Made by a program: the position numbers and the translations under genes
Assembly: GCF_018070575.1 (NCBI RefSeq)
Contig: NZ_JAGPXN010000027.1
Location: 1-64,000 of the forward strand
DNA: 64,000 bases
Reading direction: 5' to 3'
DNA from: Micromonospora sp. C31
GTDB lineage: Bacteria; Actinomycetota; Actinomycetes; Mycobacteriales; Micromonosporaceae
Shown: piece after piece, positions 28,201 to 36,183 of the stretch
Numbering within the stretch: position 1 is the stretch's first letter
Layout of the letters: each line of letters starts with the position of its first letter
Notes under the pieces: model-generated
What the model was told of the DNA's origin: nothing
Seen by the model: only the letters and a program-made list of their open reading frames with translations
Databases searched by the model: none

Positions 28201-28912
28201 CCGCCTCCGGCGTGCGCCGCGCCCACCGGAGCACCAACTCGTGGATCGGCTGACCCGGCACCTCCCGCAACGGACCCCGACCCCACCCCAGCAACCGCTC
28301 CCGCTCCGCGTCCCCCAGCAACGGCAAGCCCGACAACGCCAGCCCCGGCTCCGCCAACCCCGCGGACACCAGCACCACCACCTGATCCACCAGACCCCGC
28401 ACCCACTGCGCCGAGAAACCCTCGACCGCGTAGTCCACCCGCAGCGCCGAACCATCCGCCGCCACACCCACCACCAGGTCGACGCCCACCACCGCCGGCC
28501 CCGCGTCACCCACCGGAGCGTCCACCAGCCCCACCACCACCGGACCCGGCACACCACCGTCCACCGCGACCGGCCCGGCCAGCGCCGAACCCACCCGCGA
28601 CACCAACTCCCCGAACCCCGGATCACCCGCCACGTCCACCCGCAACACACCACCCGCCGACAGCCCCACCACCACCTCGGCCTGACCGGTGTACCGGGCC
28701 AGCACTCCCAGGACACCGGCCAGCACCACCGTGCCGGGGGACTCCGCACCCGCCAGGTCGGGCACGTCCACCGGGCGGAACTCGGAGGCCGCCCGGGCCG
28801 GCCACACCGTCGGCCGGCGCAGGTCCCCGACCAGGTCGAGGACCTCGAAGTCGGTGCCGGTCCCGGCGACACCCGCAGCCTGGACCCGACCACCAACGAA
28901 CCCGACAGACAT
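25205..28912 (-). CDS. NRPS protein B: truncated C lobe - A - PCP - C
   Basis: This 1235-residue paralogue of NRPS A has the same domain order. The A-domain pocket read by eye is again D-V-G-F-T-A-A-V-A-K, so A and B should activate the same substrate. The PCP serine (FHLGGTSLQ) and the C-domain HHIAFDG are intact. The ATG at 28912 is chosen because it gives the shared MSVGF N-terminus and follows GGAGG at proper distance; the in-frame ATG at 28972 has no such signal. Its 5' part is identical to NRPS C over about 600 nt, and other parts match NRPS A, so it is a mosaic. It is the middle gene of the C-B-A operon. Confidence 0.88.
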   Translation of the reverse strand: MSVGFVGGRVQAAGVAGTGTDFEVLDLVGDLRRPTVWPARAASEFRPVDVPDLAGAESPGTVVLAGVLGVLARYTGQAEVVVGLSAGGVLRVDVAGDPGFGELVSRVGSALAGPVAVDGGVPGPVVVGLVDAPVGDAGPAVVGVDLVVGVAADGSALRVDYAVEGFSAQWVRGLVDQVVVLVSAGLAEPGLALSGLPLLGDAERERLLGWGRGPLREVPGQPIHELVLRWARRTPEAVAGVAGGEVLTYGELDRRSGALAGYLRSLGVRPGDVVSLALERSLWTLVATMGVLRAGAAYTPMDVSWPTERMRMLLADHGARVVLTVGEVAPRVPRPDGVRVVALDEDWPTVQAHEPVELPTVEASAPAFVIYTSGSTGTPKGVVLTHDKLTNFLAWMADECAVGPDSRMLHCCAPVFDVALGEIYTALTSGARVVVCSRDDLLDARRLTELIAKEQTTHAFCPPTNLAAVDPADCPSMSCVTLAGEPIPPHMAQRWMAAGARLLNAYGPAEASVACTWFDASTGWGGAYVPIGWPMPNRQIRVVDTNLNLVPMGVPGEILITGHGVADSYLNRPDLTTQRFVTDPHGGGTAYRTGDLGRWNTTGALEILGRMDHQVKVNGIRIELGEIETILAQHPDVGAAIVTRREDHGTARLVAYVTGRNGRTPAITELREHAAAVLPPYMVPAVLMVLDRFPVGGTGKIDRRALPAPGSQRPDLDVAYVEPATDSERLVAGVFATVLGIDRVGAHDGFFHLGGTSLQSAAVAAGIDEAADVVVPVSQIHRTPTPQGLARWLTTAPRRPKAVPEAPVSGRPGPSKPVPLTLSVAKCVWLPFELVCPTTWWIDGELDLRALMAALGDVHRRHEALHARYRRVDPPVALVPPNPGMPQLRLLTDATTEQEALDQLADAVQQPLDYTQGRNWRAALIRNKSTRRILFGIGIHHIAFDGWSHALLVRDLSHAYAARLAGTAPVWDRPAPTLRQSYDEYTRLRDAADLDAQRAYWREQLRDLPRQGKAQPQAPLEQALAWGPKAGHIVTVPGEVMQRWDRAARERRFSRSSYFVAAYASALRAIHQQDDIGLLMIVAKRGSRILDSAFTTRINSNCVRVRFRPGTDLLRHVQQTVDELMAAQDIPFSETAADPAVGLPSDVVASIPGFAYQDNVVLPLELPGCRSEEVVEPYAREVMSGLTVEAIPRDSDALLRITIRTDLIPFALAEELGAHMLRFLETGPTPASTTD
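27948..28547 (-). repeat. 600-nt block identical to 31780-32379
   Basis: Read line by line, this stretch of NRPS B and the stretch 3832 nt further on in NRPS C show no difference, including at silent positions. It spans the end of the truncated C lobe and the start of the A domain. Sequence outside diverges sharply (for example after CGGACCC at 28547 and 32379). This is the mark of very recent duplication or gene conversion. Confidence 0.85.
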
Positions 28913-29036
28913 CAGCCAACCTCCGATCAGGACCGGCGTGGCCCACGGGGGTACGCCGGCGGGAAGAACCACGAACGCCGGGGACGCGGCTTGCGCCCGC
29001 GGCTGACGAGCAGTCCGGTGTGGACGGGATGAAGGG
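28913..29036 (-). repeat. Intergenic gap between NRPS C and B, related to the B-A gap
   Basis: This spacer carries the ribosome binding site of NRPS B and shares sequence with 25096-25204. No terminator hairpin is evident in it, consistent with one operon transcribed C to B to A. Confidence 0.5.
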
Positions 29037-32000
29037 TCAACCAGCAGTGGGGGAGCCCGCCGGCCCGGCTTCGAGGAAGCGGAGCATGCGGCGGTTCAGC
29101 TCCTCGGCGAAGCTGTACGGCAGGTAGTCGGTGCGGATGGTGACGCGCAGGAGGGCATGGTCGACGCGGGGCAGCACCTCGACCGTGAGCCCGTTGGGCA
29201 CCTCCCGGGCGTACGGGTCGACGACCTCCTCGGCCCGGCAGCCGGCCAACTCCAGCGGCACGACCACGTTGTCCTGGAACACGAAGGTCGGCAGGCTGGC
29301 GACCACCTCGCCGGAGAGCCCGGCGGCGGGGTCGTCGGCGGTCTCCGCGAAGGGGACGTCCTGGGCCCGCATCAGGTCGGTGATCGTCTCGTTGACCCGC
29401 AGGACGAGCTTGTCGTCCTGCGACCCGTCGAACCGTACCCGGACGCAGTTGAGGTTGAGCCGGGTGGTGAAGGCGGAGTCGAGGACGCGGCTGCCCCGCT
29501 TGGCCACCACCATCAGCAGGCCGATGTCGTCCTGCTGGTGGATGGCGCGCAGCGCCGAGGCGAATGCCGCGACGAAGTAGCTGGAGCGGCTGAACCGGTG
29601 TTCGCGGGCGGCCTGGTCCCAGCGCTGCATGACCTCGGGTGTCACGGTGACGATGTGGCCGGCCTTGGGGCCCCAGGCCAGGGCCTGTTCGAGGGAAGCG
29701 GTGGCGGGGCCCTGGCCCTGGCGGGGCAGGCCGCGTAGTTGTTCGCGCCAGTAGGCGCGCTGCGCGTCGAGGTCGGCGGCGTCGCGTAGCCGGGTGTACT
29801 CGTCGTACGACTGGCGCAGCGTGGGTGCGGGTCGGTCCCAGACGGGGGCGGTTCCGGCCAGCCGGGCGGCGTAGGCGTGGCTGAGGTCGCGCACCAGCAG
29901 CCCGTACGACCAGCCGTCGAAGGCGATGTGGTGGATGCCGACGCCGAACAGGACCCGTCCGGTGGACTTGTCGCGGATGAGGGCGGCGCGCCAGTTGCGG
30001 CCCTGGGTGTAGTCCAGCGGCTGTTGTACGGCGTCGGCGAGTTGGTCGAGGGCTTCCTGTTCGCTGGTGGCGTCGGTGAGCAGTCGTAGCTGTGGCATGC
30101 CGGGGTTGGGTGGGACGAGTGCCACGGGCGGATCCGTCCGGCGGTAGCGGGCGTGCAGTGCCTCGTGCCGGCGGTGCACGTCGCCGAGCGCCGCCATCAG
30201 TGCCCGCAGGTCCAGTTCGCCCTCGATCCACCAGCTGACCGGGACGACGACCTCCAGCGGCGACATCAGGCACTTCGCCACCTGCTGCGCGAGCGGAACC
30301 GGGCCGGGACGCTGGCGGGCCCGCCCGGCGGCCGAGCCGGTGTCCGTACGGCGGGGCGCGGTGGTGAGCCAGTGGGCCAGCCCCTGCGGTGTGGGGGTGC
30401 GGTGGATCTGCGAGACGGGTACGACGACGTCGGCGGCCTCGTCGACGCGCGTGGCCACCGCCGCCGACTGCAGGGACGTGCCACCCAGGTCGAAGAAGCT
30501 GTCCCGCGTGCCGACCCGGTCGATGCCGAGGACGGTCGCGAACACCCCGGCCACGAGGCGCTCCTCGTCCGTGGTCGGCTCGACGAACTCGACACCGAGG
30601 TCGGGACGTTGGGTGTCGGGTGCGGGCAGGGCGTTTCGGTCGATCTTGCCGGTGCCGCCGACGGGGAAACGGTCGAGGGTGACGATCGCCGCGGGGATCA
30701 TGTAGGTGGGCAGCACGGCGGCGGCGTGTTCTCGTAGTTCGGTGATGGCGGGGGTGCGGCCGTTGCGTCCGGTGACGTAGGCGACGAGTCGGGCGGTGCC
30801 GTGGTCTTCTCGGCGGGTGACGATGGCGGCGCCGACGTCGGGATGTTGGGCGAGGATGGTTTCGATTTCGCCGAGTTCGATGCGGATGCCGTTGACCTTG
30901 ACCTGGTGGTCCATCCGGCCGAGGATCTCCAGCGCCCCGGAGGCGTTCCACCGGCCCAGGTCGCCGGTGCGGTAGGCGGTCCCGCCGCCGTGCGGGTCGG
31001 TGACGAAGCGTTCGGTGGTGAGGTCGGGGCGGTTGAGGTAGCCGTCGGCGACTCCGTGGCCGGTGATGAGGATTTCGCCGGGTACGCCCATGGGTACGAG
31101 GTTGAGGTTGGTGTCGACGACGCGGATCTGCCGGTTGGGCATGGGCCAGCCGATGGGCACGTACGCGCCGCCCCAGCCGGCCGACGCGTCGAACCACGTG
31201 CACGCCACGGCGATCTCCGCCGGCCCGTACGCGTTCACCACCCGCGTGCCGGCCGCCAACCACCGCTGGGCCAACTGCGGCGGGACGGCCTCGCCGCCGA
31301 AGATGATGCAGCGCAGCCCCGGGCAGGCGGCCGGGTCGAGCGGGGCGATGTTGGTGGCCGGTCCGAACGTGTGCGTGACGTCGTGGGTGTTGACGAGGTC
31401 GGTGAGCCGGCGCGCGTCGAGCAGGTCGTCGCGGGAGCAGACGACGACCCGGCCGCCACCGGTGAGTGTCGCGAAGACCTCCCCGAACGCGGCGTCGAAG
31501 ACCGGGGCGGCCGAGTGCAGCATGCGGCTGTCGGTGCCGATGGCACACTCGTCGGTCATCCACGCCAGGAAGTTCGTCAGCTTGTCGTGCGTCAGCACGA
31601 CGCCCTTCGGGGTGCCCGTCGAACCCGACGTGTAGATCACGAACGCCGGCGCATCAGCCGGCACCACCGGCAGTCCCGCCGGCTCGTGGTCCTGCGCCAC
31701 CGACCGGTCGTCGTCCAGCGCCACCACCGACACCCCGTCCCCACCGGGAATCCGGGGCGCCACCGCACCGACGGTGAGCACCACGCGCGCGCCGTGGTCG
31801 GCCAGCAGCATCCGCATCCGCTCGGTCGGCCACGACACGTCCATCGGCGTGTACGCCGCGCCCGCCCGCAACACGCCCATCGTGGCGACCAACGTCCACA
31901 GACTGCGCTCCAACGCCAACGACACCACGTCACCGGGCCGCACACCCAACGACCGCAGATACCCGGCCAGCGCCCCCGAGCGGCGATCCAACTCCCCGTA

Positions 32001-32735
32001 CGTCAACACCTCACCGCCAGCGACACCCGCCACCGCCTCCGGCGTGCGCCGCGCCCACCGGAGCACCAACTCGTGGATCGGCTGACCCGGCACCTCCCGC
32101 AACGGACCCCGACCCCACCCCAGCAACCGCTCCCGCTCCGCGTCCCCCAGCAACGGCAAGCCCGACAACGCCAGCCCCGGCTCCGCCAACCCCGCGGACA
32201 CCAGCACCACCACCTGATCCACCAGACCCCGCACCCACTGCGCCGAGAAACCCTCGACCGCGTAGTCCACCCGCAGCGCCGAACCATCCGCCGCCACACC
32301 CACCACCAGGTCGACGCCCACCACCGCCGGCCCCGCGTCACCCACCGGAGCGTCCACCAGCCCCACCACCACCGGACCCACCGGCTCCCGGCCCGCCGCC
32401 GTCGGCGCCGCCAGCGCCGAACCCACCCGCGACACCAGCTCGGCGAAACCCGGATCGTCCGCCACACCGACCCGCAGCACCGACCCGCCGCCACCCGACG
32501 ACAGGCCGACCACGACCTCCTCCTGGGCGGTCCACCGCGCCAGGACCGCCACGAGCCCCGCGGCCACGGCAGCGCCGGCCGGGTCGAGGCCCGGCCGCCA
32601 GGTGGGCAGTACCCGGTGCACCGAGGCCGCCCGGGCCGGCCACACCGTCGGCCGGCGCAGGTCCCCCACCAGGTCCAGCGTCCCGGCGTCAACCGCCCCG
32701 GCCACGCTCCGGGCACCATCGAATCCGACAGACAT
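29037..32735 (-). CDS. NRPS protein C: truncated C lobe - A - PCP - C
   Basis: This 1232-residue paralogue is first in the NRPS operon. Domain order equals that of A and B. Its A-domain core differs: the pocket read by eye is D-A-G-F-I-G-A-V-A-K, and the segment around FDAAFGEVFATLTGG and FGPATNIAP is clearly distinct, so a different but still small or hydrophobic amino acid is expected. The PCP serine is in FFDLGGTSLQ and the terminal C domain has HHIAFDG. The start (MSVGF) follows GGAGG. The 1.1-kb region upstream holds the probable operon promoter and two CCCCTA motifs. Confidence 0.88.
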   Translation of the reverse strand: MSVGFDGARSVAGAVDAGTLDLVGDLRRPTVWPARAASVHRVLPTWRPGLDPAGAAVAAGLVAVLARWTAQEEVVVGLSSGGGGSVLRVGVADDPGFAELVSRVGSALAAPTAAGREPVGPVVVGLVDAPVGDAGPAVVGVDLVVGVAADGSALRVDYAVEGFSAQWVRGLVDQVVVLVSAGLAEPGLALSGLPLLGDAERERLLGWGRGPLREVPGQPIHELVLRWARRTPEAVAGVAGGEVLTYGELDRRSGALAGYLRSLGVRPGDVVSLALERSLWTLVATMGVLRAGAAYTPMDVSWPTERMRMLLADHGARVVLTVGAVAPRIPGGDGVSVVALDDDRSVAQDHEPAGLPVVPADAPAFVIYTSGSTGTPKGVVLTHDKLTNFLAWMTDECAIGTDSRMLHSAAPVFDAAFGEVFATLTGGGRVVVCSRDDLLDARRLTDLVNTHDVTHTFGPATNIAPLDPAACPGLRCIIFGGEAVPPQLAQRWLAAGTRVVNAYGPAEIAVACTWFDASAGWGGAYVPIGWPMPNRQIRVVDTNLNLVPMGVPGEILITGHGVADGYLNRPDLTTERFVTDPHGGGTAYRTGDLGRWNASGALEILGRMDHQVKVNGIRIELGEIETILAQHPDVGAAIVTRREDHGTARLVAYVTGRNGRTPAITELREHAAAVLPTYMIPAAIVTLDRFPVGGTGKIDRNALPAPDTQRPDLGVEFVEPTTDEERLVAGVFATVLGIDRVGTRDSFFDLGGTSLQSAAVATRVDEAADVVVPVSQIHRTPTPQGLAHWLTTAPRRTDTGSAAGRARQRPGPVPLAQQVAKCLMSPLEVVVPVSWWIEGELDLRALMAALGDVHRRHEALHARYRRTDPPVALVPPNPGMPQLRLLTDATSEQEALDQLADAVQQPLDYTQGRNWRAALIRDKSTGRVLFGVGIHHIAFDGWSYGLLVRDLSHAYAARLAGTAPVWDRPAPTLRQSYDEYTRLRDAADLDAQRAYWREQLRGLPRQGQGPATASLEQALAWGPKAGHIVTVTPEVMQRWDQAAREHRFSRSSYFVAAFASALRAIHQQDDIGLLMVVAKRGSRVLDSAFTTRLNLNCVRVRFDGSQDDKLVLRVNETITDLMRAQDVPFAETADDPAAGLSGEVVASLPTFVFQDNVVVPLELAGCRAEEVVDPYAREVPNGLTVEVLPRVDHALLRVTIRTDYLPYSFAEELNRRMLRFLEAGPAGSPTAG
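31780..32379 (-). repeat. 600-nt block identical to 27948-28547
   Basis: This is the NRPS C copy of the identical block described at 27948-28547. The offset between copies is constant (3832 nt), so there are no insertions or deletions within it. Confidence 0.85.
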
Positions 32736-33148
32736 CAGCTCAACCTCCGATCGATTGGGGGCGACCGGAAGGCACGTGGCCGCAACGGCCGGTCAGCCGA
32801 GGTGCCGCACGCCGGACGGCACCGTCGGGATTCCGGTCGGCGGGCGCGGCACGGCTGGCGGGCGCAGGCCCGGGCGCCGCGGCGGCAGGGGCGGTTCGCG
32901 GGCCGTGCGGCCCGGTCGGGTGACCGGCGCGCGGGAACCGCCGTGCGACCAGGACGGGGTCACCGTCCGGATCCTGGGCCGCGACCACGTCGTCGATCGA
33001 AAGGAGCAGGTCGGTGCCCGATCCGATCACCGGCGCCTCCCGTCCATCCGGGCGCCGCGCACCCACATCCGTCCCCGATCCGGTGCGATGAAAAGGGAAC
33101 GACGAACCGATGGGGCCCGACCCTACGAAGCCCTCCGCAGTGGCGTAC

Positions 33149-33178
33149 ACCCCTAGAGATACGCACGTCGACCCCTAG
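33149..33178 (-). promoter_or_regulatory. Pair of CTAGGGG motifs upstream of the NRPS operon
   Basis: ACCCCTAG occurs at 33149-33156 and again at 33171-33178, 22 bp apart (about two helical turns). On the minus strand these read CTAGGGGT, the same orientation relative to the NRPS operon as the repeats upstream of AHBA synthase and PKS1. They are about 415 nt from the NRPS C start, so the transcript leader would be long. Confidence 0.45.
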
Positions 33179-33587
33179 GGCGCCGGCACGCGGACCGCCG
33201 CCGGCAGCCGCCGGGGATCCGCCCCGGGCAGCCGCCGGTCCGGGCATTCGTCCGGCATCGCCGCCAACGGATCGACGGTGTGTGCTGCTCAGTGCGGTGT
33301 CGATCGGCTGATCAGGAGCCCGGCCGGATGCGCCGATTTCTCGGCGTAGGCACACGTCACTATGTCTTTTCTGTGGCGACGTTAAGCGGCCTCCGAGAGG
33401 TTCGGTGCCCGATTGTCCGGGTTCGGCGTGGTCCCGCAGCTCCTTTCGGAAGCACCTCTTCGGTCAACCCGAGTAGCGGGGCCGGTCGGAGAATTGGCGA
33501 TTTCGGTCGCGAAAAGGGCCGCCCGATTTCGGCTGACCGGCCCATCCCCGGGCAATGAGGACTGACTATGCTTTGTCGATCATGATC

Positions 33588-33619
33588 CAGTCGGTGACTG
33601 GCAGATCGGCCACCGACTG
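33588..33619. promoter_or_regulatory. 9-bp inverted repeat in the ATP-grasp gene leader
   Basis: CAGTCGGTG at 33588-33596 is matched by CACCGACTG at 33611-33619 with a 14-nt spacer. A TATGCT hexamer (33567-33572) just upstream could be a -10. The repeat could be an operator or an RNA hairpin in the leader; which is not decidable here. Confidence 0.35.
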
Positions 33620-33852
33620 TTGGTGTGCACCTCGCCAACGCAGCGCTGACCACAAGCCAGCCCGCTACCTGGCCGGTCCAGCCTGAACCCGTCCGGTCGG
33701 TGCACGCGGCACGCTTGACCCTCGTGGTCGAGCGGCCCCATCAGGCCCGGGAGCCCACCCATCCGCCCACGTCCTCCGCTGTTCGTGGCCGTGGCGTCCC
33801 GGACTTCGTGCCACCCCGAGGCCCTTTGCGGGCCGGCATGTCAGGAGATTCC

Positions 33853-35043
33853 ATGTACGTTCCGATCCAGGTACAGGTGTTCGCCCACGACGGGGTGGTC
33901 CTTGCCCGGCCGCCGGATCCGGTGGCGACGGCCGACAGCCGCTACCTTGCCGCCGCGGGCACCGCCCTGCACAACGGGCTGGACATGATCACCGGCCTGC
34001 ACCTGACCCTTCCGCACCAGTCGGCGGCGATTTGCAGCACCGGGTCCAGCGCCGACAAGTCGCTTCGGCTGATCAACCGGTGTGGTCTGAAGACGCCGAG
34101 CGATCTGCGCGAGTTCCGCTCCGGCGCCCAGGCGGTGCGGCTCGCCCAGGACGCCGCCGAGCGGGGCGAGATGCTGGAGTTCCAGTTTGCCCCGCACGAT
34201 CCGCAACTGCGGACCGCGCGGGCCCGGGTGCCGGCGGACCTGTTGGCCCGCCTCAACAACAAGACCACGCTGGAAACACTGGTCGCGTCGGAATACCTGC
34301 CCCGTCGCCAGGTCGCCACCCCCGCCGAGGTGCGCCGCATCGTGCAGCAGGACCGTCGGCCGGCGGTGATCAAACCGGCCGGTGTCGAGGTGTTCAGCGG
34401 AATCGCGATCTTCACCAGGCGGCTGCGGGAACGGCAGCACCGGTCCATGTTCAACCAGTTGGAACAGGTCAGCGACTGCTGGATCGTCGAGGAGGAAGTG
34501 CCCTTCCGGACGATCTGGGGCCTCCAGTTCGGCGTGACGGAGAGCGGAGCGGTGCAGTACTTCGGTGCGTCCGTACACCTGCCGCAGCCCACTTCGACGT
34601 GGGTCGGTTGTGTGATGGACGACGACCAGCCGCCGGCGGAGCTGATCGAAGCGCTGACCGTAGGGGTCCGAAAGGCCAGTGCGCTCGGGTACCGGGGCTA
34701 CTGCTCCTTCGACGCCGGGATCGGTCGCGGCGGTGAACTGCGGGTCATCGACCCCAACTTCCGGGTCAGCGGGGCCACCTCGTCGGTGCTGCACCGCAGC
34801 TCGCTGCTGGGCCAGCACCCGTGCGCCATGACCACGTTCTTCTCGCTGGCCCCCGGCGTCGACGCCGAGCCGATCCTCGCGCCGTTCATCGACCGGGGGC
34901 AGCTCGTCGTGTTCATGCACCACGACCCGGCCGAGACGGACAACGGCCCGCTGCCGGCGACCATCGTCGGCATGGTCGGCGCCTCGGACCGGTACGCCTG
35001 CGGCGTGCTGGTCGCGCAGATCCAGCGGGCGCTGGGTAGGTGA
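33853..35043 (+). CDS. ATP-grasp ligase of unknown substrate
   Basis: This 396-residue protein has an ATP-grasp fold: VIKPAGVEVFSG (ATP-binding lysine, ~180), WIVEEEV (adenine hinge, ~217) and the metal site CSFDAGIGRGGELRVIDPNFR (~290-310) with the Asp-x-Asn-x-Arg pattern. Such enzymes join a carboxylate, via an acyl-phosphate, to an amine or thiol. The ~120 N-terminal residues match nothing I know. The ATG at 33853 has AGGAG 5 nt upstream; an in-frame ATG at 33838 lacks one. By eye it is less GC-rich than its neighbours, hinting at separate acquisition. Placed between the NRPS operon and aminoDHQ synthase, it could make an amide on the AHBA product or an NRPS-derived amino acid. Substrate unknown. 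Confidence 0.75.
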   Translation: MYVPIQVQVFAHDGVVLARPPDPVATADSRYLAAAGTALHNGLDMITGLHLTLPHQSAAICSTGSSADKSLRLINRCGLKTPSDLREFRSGAQAVRLAQDAAERGEMLEFQFAPHDPQLRTARARVPADLLARLNNKTTLETLVASEYLPRRQVATPAEVRRIVQQDRRPAVIKPAGVEVFSGIAIFTRRLRERQHRSMFNQLEQVSDCWIVEEEVPFRTIWGLQFGVTESGAVQYFGASVHLPQPTSTWVGCVMDDDQPPAELIEALTVGVRKASALGYRGYCSFDAGIGRGGELRVIDPNFRVSGATSSVLHRSSLLGQHPCAMTTFFSLAPGVDAEPILAPFIDRGQLVVFMHHDPAETDNGPLPATIVGMVGASDRYACGVLVAQIQRALGR

Positions 35044-35050
35044 CGTGTCG

Positions 35051-35080
35051 TCCCCCGGGCCGTGGTGTCGGCCCGGGGGA
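35051..35080. terminator. Terminator between ATP-grasp and aminoDHQ synthase genes
   Basis: A perfect 11-bp stem (35051-35061 with 35070-35080) with an 8-nt loop lies 8 nt after the ATP-grasp stop and before the converging aminoDHQ synthase stop. Confidence 0.8.
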
Positions 35081-35142
35081 GACCTGACGGACGCACGAGC
35101 GGCTGCCGCCGTGCGTGCCGGGGGCGGGCGAGGTCCGGGCCG

Positions 35143-36183
35143 TCACATGTCCGTGAGGGCGGCCCGGACGGCGGGCTCGGGGACGTCGGCGACCAGTTCG
35201 GGCCCGGCCGGGCCGTCCAGGACGAAGGACAGGCCGGCGGTGGCCTTCTTGTCCCGGCGCATCAGCGCGATCAGCTCGTCGTGGTCGACGCCGGCGGGCA
35301 GCGTGGTGTCCAGGCGGTAGCCCGCCACCACGTCGTGGTGCTCGGCCACCCGGTCGGGTGGGACGCGGCCGAGGACGCCGGCCAGCCGGCCCGCGAAGAC
35401 CGTGCCGACGCCGACCGCCTCGCCGTGCCGCAGGCCGAAGTCGGTGGCCCGCTCCAACGCGTGCCCCAGGGTGTGGCCGTAGTTGAGGATGTGCCGCAGG
35501 CCGGAGTCGCGCTCGTCGGCGGCCACCACCCGGGCCTTGAGCGCCACGCAGGCGGCGATCTGCTCCGCCACCGGCCGGTCGCGCAGCTCGCCCGCGCCGA
35601 TGAAGTGCGCCCGGGCGATCTCGCCGTACCCGTTGCGCCACTCCCGCTCCGGCAGCGTGTCGAGGTGCTCGGTGTCGCAGAGCACCGCCCGGGGCTGCCA
35701 GTACACCCCGACGAGGTTCTTGCCCTCCGGCAGGTTGACCGCGGTCTTCCCGCCGACGCTGGCGTCCACCTGGGCCAGCAGCGAGGTCGGCAGGTGGATC
35801 ACCGCGATGCCCCGGTGGTAGAGGCCGGCGGCCAGCCCGACCACGTCCGTGGTGGTGCCGCCGCCACACGAGACGACGGCGTCGGCGCGGGTCAGCCCGA
35901 ATTCGGCGAACGCCCGGCAGAGCTGCTCCACCGTGGCCAGGTTCTTGTCGTGCTCGCCGTCGCGGGCCGGCACCACCCGGTGCGGCACGCCGGGGTCGGG
36001 CGTCCACTCCGGCGGCCGGGCCGAGACCACCACGACCCGCCGCGCGCCGATCCGCGCCACCTCCGCCGGCAGCCGGTGGCGCACACCGGGGCCGATCAGC
36101 ACCGGGTACGCGCGTTCCCCGAGCGCCACCTCGATCCGGGCCGGCTCGGCGGGGGCGCGACGGTCAGGTGCGGACGCGTTCAT
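35143..36183 (-). CDS. rifG: AminoDHQ synthase (dehydroquinate synthase family, RifG-like)
   Basis: This 346-residue enzyme of the 3-dehydroquinate synthase family cyclises aminoDAHP to aminoDHQ in AHBA biosynthesis. Visible motifs are VSCGGGTTTDVVG (NAD binding), LPTSLLAQVDASVGGKTAVN (substrate and phosphate binding, ~120-139) and the metal ligands in HILNYGHTLGHALE and RHGEAVGVG. The ATG at 36183 starts 20 nt before the end of the upstream SpaB_C-like gene and follows AGGAGA, so the two are probably co-translated. Sequence cannot separate RifG from AroB; the cluster context supports RifG. Confidence 0.9.
   Translation of the reverse strand: MNASAPDRRAPAEPARIEVALGERAYPVLIGPGVRHRLPAEVARIGARRVVVVSARPPEWTPDPGVPHRVVPARDGEHDKNLATVEQLCRAFAEFGLTRADAVVSCGGGTTTDVVGLAAGLYHRGIAVIHLPTSLLAQVDASVGGKTAVNLPEGKNLVGVYWQPRAVLCDTEHLDTLPEREWRNGYGEIARAHFIGAGELRDRPVAEQIAACVALKARVVAADERDSGLRHILNYGHTLGHALERATDFGLRHGEAVGVGTVFAGRLAGVLGRVPPDRVAEHHDVVAGYRLDTTLPAGVDHDELIALMRRDKKATAGLSFVLDGPAGPELVADVPEPAVRAALTDM

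Larger units (their letters stand above)
32736..33852. other. 1.1-kb region without genes between NRPS C and ATP-grasp genes
   Basis: No convincing gene is seen on either strand. The region holds the promoter side of the minus-strand NRPS operon and a long leader of the plus-strand ATP-grasp gene. Notable elements are the CCCCTA pair (33150-33177) and an inverted repeat (33588-33619). Base composition falls between about 33350 and 33590. The in-frame extension of the ATP-grasp reading frame back to 33625 looks non-coding (Pro/Ala/Arg-rich, no domain). Confidence 0.6.

Noticed and set aside
21385..32735. NRPS A domains activating AHBA directly
   Set aside because: The pocket Asp that binds the alpha-amino group is present in all three, and aryl-acid A domains usually lack it. 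AHBA is expected to be loaded by the PKS1 A domain, whose equivalent position is not Asp.
33625..33852. N-terminal extension of the ATP-grasp protein
   Set aside because: The frame is open, but the sequence is Pro/Ala/Arg-rich with no domain, and a good ribosome binding site precedes the ATG at 33853.
33853..35043. Graspetide (ATP-grasp RiPP) system with the SpaB_C-like gene
   Set aside because: No short precursor-like reading frame with core repeats is seen in the 1.1-kb upstream gap or near the SpaB_C-like gene, and the ligase does not show the graspetide-type layout.
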